Notes under the pieces: generated by a model
Told to the model about the DNA's origin: nothing
Seen by the model: only the letters and a program-made list of their open reading frames with translations
Databases searched by the model: none
Shown: positions 1 to 6,123 of the stretch, in pieces
Numbering within the stretch: the stretch's first letter is position 1
Layout of the letters: every line of letters begins with the position of its first letter
Position numbers and translations under genes: made by a program
NCBI GenBank assembly: GCA_002342175.1
Contig: DDPL01000020.1
Location: 3,084-9,223 of the forward strand
Length of the DNA: 6,140 bases
Source of the DNA: Legionellales bacterium UBA2469
GTDB lineage: Bacteria; Pseudomonadota; Gammaproteobacteria; Legionellales; Legionellaceae
Direction: 5' to 3'

Positions 1-723
1 TTTTGCAGCATGTAAAGCAAATCCGCCATGATAGGTGTATAAATCCAAAACTTTTTTCCCTTTGCATAGTTGGGCAAGTCGTTGGTGGTTTTCTCGTTGA
101 TCGATGTAAATACCCGTTTTTTGAATTTGGTTAAAATGAATCTCAAACTGAACCCCTCCTTCAAAAATGGTTGTTTTTAAATTTTTTGGGGTATCTCGAT
201 AAGGTGCTGTACATCCTTCTTGGGTTAGGGGTTTGGGTTGACCAAACCATAATATTGTCGACTGTGGAAATTGTTGTTTTAAAATTTGGGTAATGAAGTC
301 ACGATGTTGCTCTACCCAAAGAGCTGTTGAGGAAACCACAACCACATCATGGAAGACATCGACGACAATACCTGATAGCCCATCGTTTTCGCTATTGCAC
401 AGACGATAAGCAGTGGTATTTTCATTTGGAAGCCCCATGGTTTGGCGTAATTGAATCGCTTTATGTAATTGATACGTTACAATTTCTTGCCATGTTTTGA
501 AAGAATCGAGCAGTTGTTTATTGGCAATCATGCGTACGCGATACAAGGAATTGGGGTTATAGAATCCTGCACCAATGATATTTTGTTTGTCATCACTCAC
601 CCAAACCCAATCACCGGCTTGGGGATGTCCTAAAATATGGTGGATGGCTTGAGGGAAGACCCAAGGGTGGCCATCCATGATTTTTTGTTGTTTTTTAGTT
701 AGAAGAATCACTTTGGCAAACAT
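1..723 (-). CDS. rlmI: RlmI-type 23S rRNA (cytosine-C5) methyltransferase, C-terminus cut by window edge
   Basis: Reading the minus strand from ATG at 723 gives 241 uninterrupted codons running off the left edge. Seen: an N-terminal PUA-like segment (about residues 1-70, with DGHPWVFPQAI at 17-27), the conserved YRLCNSENDGLSGIVVD at 106-122, the linker KTGIYIDQREN at 202-212, and Rossmann motif I, VLDLYTYHGGFALHA, at 225-239, which binds SAM. This order is that of the YccW/RlmI family, which methylates C1962 of 23S rRNA with SAM in the cytoplasm. E. coli RlmI is about 396 residues, so roughly 150 residues, including the catalytic cysteine motifs, lie outside the window. It could be another PUA-plus-methyltransferase paralogue of the same COG; the exact target base is inferred. 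No strong Shine-Dalgarno precedes the ATG. It is transcribed divergently from epmC. Confidence 0.88.
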   Translation of the reverse strand, partial: MFAKVILLTKKQQKIMDGHPWVFPQAIHHILGHPQAGDWVWVSDDKQNIIGAGFYNPNSLYRVRMIANKQLLDSFKTWQEIVTYQLHKAIQLRQTMGLPNENTTAYRLCNSENDGLSGIVVDVFHDVVVVSSTALWVEQHRDFITQILKQQFPQSTILWFGQPKPLTQEGCTAPYRDTPKNLKTTIFEGGVQFEIHFNQIQKTGIYIDQRENHQRLAQLCKGKKVLDLYTYHGGFALHAAK

Positions 724-753
724 AATATGGTTCACTTTGTTTAAGTTAACGCT

Positions 754-782
754 ATTCTAGCAAATAAATGTTCTGAATTCAC
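754..782 (-). promoter_or_regulatory. Predicted extended -10 promoter for the rlmI-type gene
   Basis: On the minus strand a TAGAAT hexamer (plus 754-759) is preceded by TGC, giving the extended -10 form TGnTAGAAT. A weak -35, GTGAAT (777-782), lies 17 nt upstream. The predicted start near 746-747 leaves a leader of about 23 nt before the ATG at 723. An extended -10 often compensates for a poor -35. Based on sequence match only. Confidence 0.45.
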
Positions 783-806
783 AAAAAGATAAAAAGAATT
801 TTTTTA

Positions 807-835
807 GTGACAAAATCGTCGGTTTCAGTTATAAG
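807..835 (+). promoter_or_regulatory. Predicted sigma70 promoter for epmC with A/T-rich upstream tract
   Basis: GTGACA (807-812, 5 of 6 to consensus) and TATAAG (830-835, 5 of 6) are separated by exactly 17 nt. The A/T tract at 782-806 immediately upstream could act as an UP element. The expected transcription start is about 841-843. That leaves only about 15 nt before the GTG at 857 but about 30 nt before the GTG at 872, which favours the latter as the epmC start. Confidence 0.5.
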
Positions 836-871
836 GCAAGCGATAGACATTTTTTTGTGAACGGGTTTTTC

Positions 872-1432
872 GTGAATAAATCGAACAAAAATCATAGTCC
901 TCAAGATTTAATAGAATTATTTAATCAAACGTTTGAAAAAGATTATCGAACGCAGTTGGTATTCGGGGGAGATGAACCTATATACATGCCGGCAACTTCA
1001 CCTTGTCAATTACACCAAATTCAATTTGCCCATGGTTTTTTTAGCAGTGCTTTACATGAAATCTCTCATTGGTTAGTTGCGGGTGAACAACGCCGTCAAT
1101 TAATCGATTATGGATATTGGTATGAACCCGATGGGCGCAACGATGAACAGCAAGTTTTGTTTGAAAAAGTTGAAGTCAAACCGCAAGCCATAGAATGGAT
1201 ATTATCACAAGCATGTGGTTATCGTTTTCAATTGAGTGTAGATAATTTAGATAGGCCTTATTGGGATTCAAAACCATTTCGTAACGCTATACTTCATCAA
1301 ATTAGAATGTATTGTGAGCATGGGTTGCCGGATAGGGTGGCGCGTTTAAGACAAGCATTTTGTGTTTTTTATAAAACATCTTTTGAATTAAATTATGAAG
1401 ATTATGTGGGCGAACATGAGAGGATATATTAA
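872..1432 (+). CDS. epmC: Elongation factor P hydroxylase (EpmC/YfcM family)
   Basis: The product is the EpmC/YfcM enzyme, which hydroxylates the beta-lysylated lysine of EF-P after EpmA and EpmB have acted. EF-P relieves ribosome stalling at polyproline. From the GTG at 872 it has 186 residues, close to E. coli EpmC (about 182). Landmarks matching the family from memory: DDEPIY-like GDEPIY (33-38), FAHGFFSSALHEISHW (52-67), DYGYWYEPDGR (79-89) and FEKVEVKPQA (97-106). HEISH (62-66) is the HExxH-like metal-coordinating motif described for YfcM. An in-frame GTG at 857 would add five residues, but it has no usable SD and lies very close to the predicted transcription start. ACGGG at 861-865 sits 6 nt before the 872 GTG. 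Alone on its strand until the next promoter at 1439. epmA and epmB are not in view. Confidence 0.93.
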   Translation: MNKSNKNHSPQDLIELFNQTFEKDYRTQLVFGGDEPIYMPATSPCQLHQIQFAHGFFSSALHEISHWLVAGEQRRQLIDYGYWYEPDGRNDEQQVLFEKVEVKPQAIEWILSQACGYRFQLSVDNLDRPYWDSKPFRNAILHQIRMYCEHGLPDRVARLRQAFCVFYKTSFELNYEDYVGEHERIY

Positions 1433-1438
1433 GAACAC

Positions 1439-1467
1439 GTGACAAATACCATATTTTATGTTAAAAT
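1439..1467 (+). promoter_or_regulatory. Predicted sigma70 promoter for the tandem membrane-protein genes
   Basis: GTGACA (1439-1444) and TAAAAT (1462-1467) are each 5 of 6 to consensus with a 17-nt spacer. It begins seven bases after the epmC stop. The predicted start near 1474 gives a leader of about 57 nt before the ATG at 1531. The -35 and its following bases (GTGACAAA) are identical to those of the epmC promoter. No terminator hairpin is visible between epmC and this promoter, so epmC transcripts may also read in. Confidence 0.55.
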
Positions 1468-1517
1468 TTAGCCCAATTAGTTTTTATTTTGTATTCTATA
1501 ATATTTTTTTGTTACCT

Positions 1518-1523
1518 GAGGAG
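1518..1523 (+). promoter_or_regulatory. Strong ribosome binding site fixing the start of membrane protein A
   Basis: GAGGAG lies 7 nt before the ATG at 1531. It decides the start: the frame is also open back to a TTG at 1489, but that would add a poorly supported 14-residue extension with no SD and would place the SD inside the coding region. Confidence 0.8.
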
Positions 1524-1530
1524 CGAAGTC

Positions 1531-1953
1531 ATGCAGAATCCACAAGCTACTGATAAGTCATTTGAAGATGTCTTTTTTTCAACACAACCTTTTCGAAATA
1601 ACTCTGAAGGACTTGCGGTATTTGGTGCTAGCCTTTTAGGCGCGGTCATTGTTCCTGTTGCGATTTCAATTATGGAACCCTTCATTTTATTGGGTTTAAT
1701 AGCAGCATTATTGGTGAGCTTTGTTTCTTCGGTATCTTACCTTTACCATGATTCAACAGGCGATAAGCAATATTTAGATGATAATGCCGATTATTATAAA
1801 AAATTACATCAAACGACAACAATATTGCTATTATTGACGGTTGTTCCACCTCTTTGTTGGTCTATTGGCATGATAGGTAATGCGATTTATCGTGGATTGG
1901 CAACATTATGTGGCTCAGAATATCAACCTGTGACTAATCATCGTGGTTATTAA
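1531..1953 (+). CDS. Small membrane protein A, unknown family, tandem paralogue of the next gene
   Basis: I do not recognise this 140-residue protein. Three hydrophobic segments are visible at about 27-48, 50-72 and 96-120, with a short polar N-terminus, a charged acidic loop (73-92: several D, then KK) and a polar C-terminal tail. There is no cleavable signal peptide, so it is probably a multi-pass protein, in the inner membrane or, if secreted, in a host membrane. Against the next gene's product it aligns without gaps from FFSTQPFRN (15-23) to GNAIYRGLAT (116-125). About 29 of 112 positions are identical by my hand count, including FFSxxP, N, E, the SS-x-x-Y at 66-70 and the PP at 106-107. 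The 32-nt gap to the next gene and the upstream promoter suggest a two-gene operon. It could be a structural membrane protein, a toxin-like pore or a translocated effector; nothing in the sequence decides. Confidence 0.82.
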   Translation: MQNPQATDKSFEDVFFSTQPFRNNSEGLAVFGASLLGAVIVPVAISIMEPFILLGLIAALLVSFVSSVSYLYHDSTGDKQYLDDNADYYKKLHQTTTILLLLTVVPPLCWSIGMIGNAIYRGLATLCGSEYQPVTNHRGY

Positions 1954-1971
1954 ATACATTTATTTTGTTTT

Positions 1972-1977
1972 AAGGAG
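1972..1977 (+). promoter_or_regulatory. Ribosome binding site of membrane protein B
   Basis: AAGGAG lies 8 nt before the ATG at 1986, near consensus. Together with GAGGAG before gene A it suggests both paralogues are efficiently translated, in contrast to hemL just downstream. Confidence 0.8.
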
Positions 1978-1985
1978 TCCAACCG

Positions 1986-2411
1986 ATGCAAAATTTAAAT
2001 GAAATGAAAGATAGTTTTTTCTCAGCTAAACCTTACAAAAACTGGACGGAAGCCGTTTGTTGCTCGATAGGTTATGTTGCTGCAGCTGTTGCTCTGCCAT
2101 TCTTACTATATGCAATGTGGCCTATCATTGCATGGATCAGTATAGCGATGACCATTATTGCACTTGCGTCATCTGCAGCTTATTTCTTCAATTATATGAC
2201 AGATAATCGTGAACATTTATTGAAATATGGTAGTACTTATCATCAAATTGGTATGGTATCAATTGGTTTTACATTATTAAATATTATTCCGCCAATTATT
2301 TACTCTGTAGCTCTGGCTGCCGCTGCTATTTTTAGAGCAGGTGTCACCATGGCATTTGGATTTGGGAAACCGCATCAAGAAAATGTTGATGGTTTAGTTC
2401 CTAGAGCTTAG
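1986..2411 (+). CDS. Small membrane protein B, unknown family, tandem paralogue of the preceding gene
   Basis: A 141-residue protein of no family I recognise. It has the same architecture as its upstream neighbour: the motif FFSAKPYKN (11-19), hydrophobic segments at about 22-44, 46-70 and 87-117, a polar loop (71-86) with alternating charged residues, the IPP pair (101-103) at the start of the last segment and AAIFR (113-117) at its end. The tail (126-141) is polar and differs completely from that of protein A. Segment one is alanine-rich (VAAAVALPF) where A has GAVIVPVAI, so conservation is of pattern more than identity. The two probably arose by an old tandem duplication and may form a hetero-oligomer (inference). 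Its stop codon lies inside an inverted repeat that reaches into the hemL leader. Confidence 0.82.
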   Translation: MQNLNEMKDSFFSAKPYKNWTEAVCCSIGYVAAAVALPFLLYAMWPIIAWISIAMTIIALASSAAYFFNYMTDNREHLLKYGSTYHQIGMVSIGFTLLNIIPPIIYSVALAAAAIFRAGVTMAFGFGKPHQENVDGLVPRA

Positions 2412-2414
2412 AAT
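2386..2414 (+). promoter_or_regulatory. Possible promoter for hemL inside the end of membrane protein B
   Basis: TTGATG (2386-2391, 4 of 6) and TAGAAT (2409-2414, 5 of 6) are 17 nt apart. Transcription would begin near 2421, giving a short A-rich leader of about 23 nt. Such a transcript would lack the left arm of the inverted repeat at 2403-2411. Supported by sequence match only. Confidence 0.35.
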
Positions 2415-2438
2415 ATTCGAAAAAAATTACTAAGCTCT
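2403..2438 (+). repeat. 9-bp perfect inverted repeat spanning gene B stop and hemL leader
   Basis: AGAGCTTAG (2403-2411) and CTAAGCTCT (2430-2438) are exact reverse complements around an 18-nt A/T-rich loop. The left arm contains the stop codon of gene B. The right arm covers -14 to -6 relative to the hemL ATG, where an SD would normally sit. Only three T residues (2438-2440) follow, then AAT, so it is a poor intrinsic terminator. It may be a weak terminator or attenuator, or a structure masking hemL initiation in read-through RNA. Confidence 0.5.
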
Positions 2439-2443
2439 TTAAT

Positions 2444-3733
2444 ATGCATCAGTCTTCTCATTTGTTTCAAGAAGCCCTTCAGGTTATTCCTGGGGGCGTG
2501 AACTCACCAGTACGTGCTTTTAAAGGTGTGGGTGGCGATCCGATATTCTTTAAACAGGGGAAGGGTGCATACTTGGTGGATGTGGATAATCACCAGTACA
2601 TCGATTATGTTGGATCATGGGGGCCTTTAATTGTTGGGCATGCACATCCTGAAGTTTTAAAGCGTGTGCAAGAAACCATGGCCATGGGGATGACCTTTGG
2701 CGCACCAACTGAAATTGAAATTCAGATGGCAAAAAAGATTAGTCAGTTGATGCCATCGATAGAAAAAGTTCGAATGGTGAATTCCGGGACCGAAGCCACT
2801 ATGACGGCAATTCGCCTTGCAAGAGCCGTAACGGGGCGGCAAAAAATTATTAAATTCTCGGGTTGTTACCACGGTCATAGTGATGCTTTACTGGTTAAAG
2901 CAGGCTCTGGATTGTTAACATTAGGTGTTCCATCAACACCAGGTGTGCCTGAGCATTTGGCACAAAACACGCTAACAGTACCTTACAACGATTTAGAATC
3001 TCTACAATTGTTATTTCAAACTTACGGCAATGATATTGCTGGCATTATTATCGAGCCTATTGCCGGAAACATGGGTATGGTAAAGCCTGAACCAGGCTAT
3101 TTAGCGGGTATTCGAAAACTGTGTGATGAATACCAATCCATTTTTATTTTAGACGAAGTGATGACAGGTTTTCGTGTTGCATTGGGTGGGGCGCAAAGTA
3201 TTGAAAGAGTTGTACCCGATTTAACCACTTTAGGTAAAATTATCGGTGGGGGTATGCCTGTTGGAGCAATAGGTGGTAAATCCTGGATAATGGATAACCT
3301 TGCTCCCGTTGGACCGGTGTATCAGGCAGGAACATTGTCAGGGAATCCAATGGCCATGTCTGCAGGATTGGCAACATTAGAAATGATTGAAGCACCTGGT
3401 TTTTATGACAAACTTTCACAAATGACCGATTTATTGATGTCAGGCATGAAAGAGATTGCCGAACATTACCATATTCCTTTGCAAACTTGTTATGAAGGTG
3501 GGATGTTTGGTTTTTGTTTTACTGCTCAACATCCAATTCGCCGTTATGAAGATATCGCAACAGGTGATGAAGGATTATTCAAACGCTTTTTCCATCGCAT
3601 GCTTAAAAATGGTGTTTACCTTGCGCCATCAATGTATGAAGCAGGTTTTATTTCTGGTGCGCATACTCGTGAAGACATTGAAAACACCCTGAAAGCGGTT
3701 GATCAGGCGTTTTGTGATGAGCAAAAAGTTTAA
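2444..3733 (+). CDS. hemL: Glutamate-1-semialdehyde 2,1-aminomutase
   Basis: This PLP enzyme converts glutamate-1-semialdehyde, made by HemA from glutamyl-tRNA(Glu), to 5-aminolevulinate, the first committed tetrapyrrole precursor; it is a cytoplasmic homodimer. The protein is 429 residues, full length for the family. Landmarks: [12 protein letters not shown] (15-26), NSGTEA (113-118, PLP phosphate contact), YHGHSDALL (142-150, with the aromatic residue that stacks on PLP), DEVMTGFR (237-244, the Asp that bonds the pyridine N), [13 protein letters not shown] (263-275, with K265 as the Schiff-base lysine) and GTLSGNP (296-302). No other start is possible: there is no alternative initiation codon between the upstream in-frame stop and the ATG at 2444. 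There is no recognisable SD. The 3' end overlaps mnmC by 17 nt, implying co-transcription and coupled translation. Confidence 0.97.
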   Translation: MHQSSHLFQEALQVIPGGVNSPVRAFKGVGGDPIFFKQGKGAYLVDVDNHQYIDYVGSWGPLIVGHAHPEVLKRVQETMAMGMTFGAPTEIEIQMAKKISQLMPSIEKVRMVNSGTEATMTAIRLARAVTGRQKIIKFSGCYHGHSDALLVKAGSGLLTLGVPSTPGVPEHLAQNTLTVPYNDLESLQLLFQTYGNDIAGIIIEPIAGNMGMVKPEPGYLAGIRKLCDEYQSIFILDEVMTGFRVALGGAQSIERVVPDLTTLGKIIGGGMPVGAIGGKSWIMDNLAPVGPVYQAGTLSGNPMAMSAGLATLEMIEAPGFYDKLSQMTDLLMSGMKEIAEHYHIPLQTCYEGGMFGFCFTAQHPIRRYEDIATGDEGLFKRFFHRMLKNGVYLAPSMYEAGFISGAHTREDIENTLKAVDQAFCDEQKV

Positions 3734-5351
3734 ACCGCTCCAATGGGGGAAAACATTACCCCATTTTACCCTCAATGAATCGGAATGGCGTGCTCGATTT
3801 GAGTGCTTTCGTGATGAGAGTTTTGTGCTTGGTGATTTAAATTTTTCTGATGGTTTTCGATTTGCAAAAATTCAATCACTTTGGTTGGAACAATCCCAAT
3901 CCACTCAAGTATTATATTATTTAGCATGTTGCCACACACCTTCTAAAAAACACGCCTGGGGTCCGATTTTACCAGGTATGCAAGTGCATGCCTTACATGG
4001 TGGGCGCATACAACTGATCTTGTTGTATGGCGAGCCTCATGAGCAATTATCCGCTTTTTTATTTCATGGTCAGGGTGACATTGAATCCCGTATTCGCACA
4101 TGGAAGGTTCAAGCCTGGTTATTGGATACCCAAGCACCTTCAGATTCATTCCTTGAGTTGATGCATCTTTTAGAAGGAAAAATCCAAGGACATGTCTTGG
4201 TTAAATCCGCTCCTTGGGCTTTTCCTTCAAATTTTACGCACTCTAAGACAAAAAATATTGCCGTTATTGGTGGTGGATTTGCTGGATGTTATATGGCGCG
4301 AACAATAGCCGAGGCTGGTTTTCAAGTGACGTTATTTGAAGCTGAATCAACATTGGCCAAAGTTGGTTCAGGAAATCGATATAGTTTATTATACCCAAAA
4401 TTATCGGCGCATCAGGCACCATTTACTGAATTATTGCATTTATGTTATCCCTTTGCACAACGAATGTATCAATCATGGATTGAACGTTTTCCAAATCTAG
4501 GGAAACAAGTGGAAATATGGCAGTCTGGAGATGCATTTCATCAAGAACTGATGCCATATTTAAATTTATCTCCCCAATGGTTTATGGATTTAGATGATGC
4601 CTATCTCATGAAGCAAAGCATGCTTTTGGATATGCCATTATTTTGTGATCTTCTCGTTGAGCATCCTAATATTACATGTCATTTATCGACACCGATTCAA
4701 CAACTTGAAAAGGTTCCCAAAGGCTGGGTGTTGGAATCTCAACTGTTTACGGATGTGGTTCTTGCCAATGGACATGTTGTTCATCAATTCAAAGAAACCC
4801 AATACTTAGGCATAAAGGGTATGCGTGGACAAATGACGCATGTACGTGAAATTTATAATTCACCTGTGACGTATTGTCAGGATGGCCATTTCTGCGCGAG
4901 TTGGAAGGGTGTGCATGGGGTCGGTGCGAGTTTTGATCCGAATACCTTAAATCTCGATTATCGTTGGGAAGATGATGAAAAAAACGTTGAAAAATGGCGT
5001 GATTTTTTTGTGGAACATCTGCGAGTCTGTGGGCATTGGACCGGTATTCGTGGGGTGAGTTTAGATCATATTCCTTGCGTAGGTGCAGCACCTGATGTTG
5101 AAGCTTTTAAGAAGCAATTTGCGATATGGCGGCATCATGCCAATTTAAAGTGTGCAGATAAAATGCCGAATCACCCCGGATTGTGGGTATTTGCAGGCTT
5201 TGGTTCGCGTGGTTTATCAACTATCCCCTATTTGGCAGAGATTTTAATAAACATGGTTCTTAATAAACCAATGATATTACAGACGCACCTCATTCAAAGC
5301 TTATCACCCGCACGTTTTTGCCGAAAAAAATTGATACGTAAAATATTATAA
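3717..5351 (+). CDS. mnmC: MnmC-like protein: FAD oxidoreductase domain with degenerate methyltransferase domain
   Basis: In E. coli, bifunctional MnmC (668 residues) finishes the wobble uridine of several tRNAs. Its C-terminal FAD domain converts cmnm5(s2)U34 to nm5(s2)U34, and its N-terminal domain methylates that to mnm5(s2)U34. This protein has 544 residues from the ATG at 3717. The FAD half is intact: [11 protein letters not shown] (180-190, dinucleotide-binding GxGxxG type), [19 protein letters not shown] (217-235), VVLANGH (347-353), [11 protein letters not shown] (450-460) and [19 protein letters not shown] (492-510). The N-terminal half (about 1-178) still aligns with the methyltransferase ([26 protein letters not shown] at 133-137). 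However, the SAM-binding GFGTGLNF reads NFSDGFRF (42-49), and the catalytic LDGFAPAKNP reads [10 protein letters not shown]. The following conserved stretch ending in GFGRKREM is absent. An upstream in-frame TTG (3699) and GTG (3714) are possible, but the ATG, with AGG 9 nt before it, is preferred. Probably one transcript with hemL. Confidence 0.88.
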   Translation: MSKKFKPLQWGKTLPHFTLNESEWRARFECFRDESFVLGDLNFSDGFRFAKIQSLWLEQSQSTQVLYYLACCHTPSKKHAWGPILPGMQVHALHGGRIQLILLYGEPHEQLSAFLFHGQGDIESRIRTWKVQAWLLDTQAPSDSFLELMHLLEGKIQGHVLVKSAPWAFPSNFTHSKTKNIAVIGGGFAGCYMARTIAEAGFQVTLFEAESTLAKVGSGNRYSLLYPKLSAHQAPFTELLHLCYPFAQRMYQSWIERFPNLGKQVEIWQSGDAFHQELMPYLNLSPQWFMDLDDAYLMKQSMLLDMPLFCDLLVEHPNITCHLSTPIQQLEKVPKGWVLESQLFTDVVLANGHVVHQFKETQYLGIKGMRGQMTHVREIYNSPVTYCQDGHFCASWKGVHGVGASFDPNTLNLDYRWEDDEKNVEKWRDFFVEHLRVCGHWTGIRGVSLDHIPCVGAAPDVEAFKKQFAIWRHHANLKCADKMPNHPGLWVFAGFGSRGLSTIPYLAEILINMVLNKPMILQTHLIQSLSPARFCRKKLIRKIL

Positions 5352-5395
5352 TATACTTCAATTTTGTTCGTCTAATGATAAAGTAATAGTCCAAA
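5352..5395. other. Convergent intergenic gap, no clear terminator
   Basis: Only 44 nt separate the stop of the mnmC-like gene from the stop of the outer-membrane protein gene. A short inverted repeat, TCTAAT (5371-5376) and ATTAGA (5395-5400), and an A/T-only palindrome (5343-5354) are present. Neither has a GC-rich stem or a proper T-run, so no intrinsic terminator can be called for either gene. Confidence 0.6.
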
Positions 5396-6079
5396 TTAGA
5401 ATTTATATATGAGAGAAATTTCACCAATTAAATTCCCAAACGCATTTTGATATGTTTGGTATGCCGGCGGAGAAGTAGAGGGGCCGACGGTTGTCTGACT
5501 ACTAAAAATGTTATAAAAACCATCCAAACGAACCAGAATGTTATCTTGTAGAATGGTTGTAAAACCTAAGCCCGTTTGAAAACCATTTTTATTGAAACCT
5601 GAATTGGCATAACCATACACCCCATTGTCCATGAAATTAAAACGACCATTGACATAACCAAATATCCAGTGACCAACAATGTTTTTTGAAAATATATATT
5701 CAGGTAAAATGCGACCTCCTGCTTGATATTTCTGACTTGCATTTAAGCTGTAAGGCGGATGAGATATCGATGTTGTAACGCCAACAGCATCAATAAAACC
5801 TTCAATAGCAATTCTAAATTTATCGGTCATTCCGTAATCATATCCACCATAACCGCCTCCCAATATGCCAGTAGAAGACAATTGATGCGCTTCTGGATTG
5901 TAAGAATGATTGAATCTATCTTGTAGATTCATAACACCTAAACTACCAGCAAGGTAAAATCCATCCTTGAGTAAAATAGAATTTTGAATGGGCCCTATCG
6001 AACCCGCTGTTGCTATAAAATTAGAGATAATTAAAGTCGCAAAATAGAAGCTTTGCTTTGATGATTTAGAAATAAACAT
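5396..6079 (-). CDS. Outer-membrane beta-barrel protein (opacity/OmpA-like porin type)
   Basis: The 227-residue product begins with a likely Sec signal peptide: a lysine-bearing n-region (1-10), a hydrophobic core FYFATLIISNFIATA (11-25) and probable cleavage after ATA (25/26). The mature part shows short alternating amphipathic strands rich in G, Y and F: GFYLAGSLGVMN (40-51), GILGGGYGGYDYGM (71-84), FRIAIEGFIDAVG (88-100), GRILPEYIF (122-130), HWIFGYVNGRFNF (137-149), GFQTGLGFTTIL (166-177), ILVRLDGFYNIF (181-192) and LIGEISLIYKF (217-227). The terminal phenylalanine is the usual BAM recognition signal. The length and roughly eight strands suggest a small OmpA/Opa-like barrel. Proline- and serine-rich stretches (106-116, 198-210) are probably surface loops. 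No periplasmic peptidoglycan-binding domain is present. The ligand or function cannot be read from sequence; adhesion or a structural role are possibilities. Start ATG at 6079, supported by an SD. Confidence 0.85.
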   Translation of the reverse strand: MFISKSSKQSFYFATLIISNFIATAGSIGPIQNSILLKDGFYLAGSLGVMNLQDRFNHSYNPEAHQLSSTGILGGGYGGYDYGMTDKFRIAIEGFIDAVGVTTSISHPPYSLNASQKYQAGGRILPEYIFSKNIVGHWIFGYVNGRFNFMDNGVYGYANSGFNKNGFQTGLGFTTILQDNILVRLDGFYNIFSSQTTVGPSTSPPAYQTYQNAFGNLIGEISLIYKF

Positions 6080-6086
6080 TTGAGTG

Positions 6087-6091
6087 TCCTT
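6087..6091 (-). promoter_or_regulatory. Ribosome binding site of the outer-membrane protein gene
   Basis: On the minus strand AAGGA lies 7 nt before the ATG at 6079, confirming that start and therefore the signal peptide. Confidence 0.75.
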
Positions 6092-6117
6092 ATAGAATGA
6101 ATCGGCGTTTAATTGAA

Positions 6118-6123
6118 TTTATA
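6118..6123 (-). promoter_or_regulatory. Possible -10 box of the outer-membrane protein gene
   Basis: TATAAA on the minus strand (5 of 6 to consensus) would start transcription near 6111, giving a leader of about 31 nt. The matching -35 would fall at or beyond the window edge, so it cannot be verified here. Confidence 0.3.

Noticed and set aside
1436..1441. CACGTG palindrome after epmC as an operator
   Set aside because: A six-base palindrome occurring once is expected by chance and nothing else supports a binding site.
1489..1530. N-terminal extension of membrane protein A from a TTG at 1489
   Set aside because: No SD precedes the TTG, the predicted transcription start is only about 15 nt upstream, and the strong GAGGAG lies at the ideal distance from the ATG at 1531. 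The paralogue also begins MQN.
2403..2443. Inverted repeat as a standard intrinsic terminator
   Set aside because: The stem is only moderately GC, the loop is 18 nt and only three T residues follow. Kept as a repeat with uncertain role.
2550..2878. Open frames on the minus strand inside hemL
   Set aside because: They overlap highly conserved hemL codons and their translations resemble no protein.
3456..3692. 78-codon plus-strand frame inside the 3' part of hemL
   Set aside because: It is an out-of-frame shadow of the conserved hemL sequence and has no SD.
3699..3716. TTG start at 3699 for the mnmC-like gene
   Set aside because: It would lengthen the overlap with hemL, and the ATG at 3717 has a plausible AGG 9 nt upstream. 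The extra residues match nothing in MnmC.
4789..5091. 100-codon open frame on the minus strand inside the mnmC-like gene
   Set aside because: It is antisense to a clearly conserved FAD-domain coding region, its translation is low in complexity and rich in H, R and N, and it has no SD: a shadow of the real frame.
5343..5400. Palindrome ATATTATAATAT and the TCTAAT/ATTAGA repeat as a bidirectional terminator
   Set aside because: Both stems are A/T-only or six base pairs long with a large loop and no T-run, too weak to call as a terminator.
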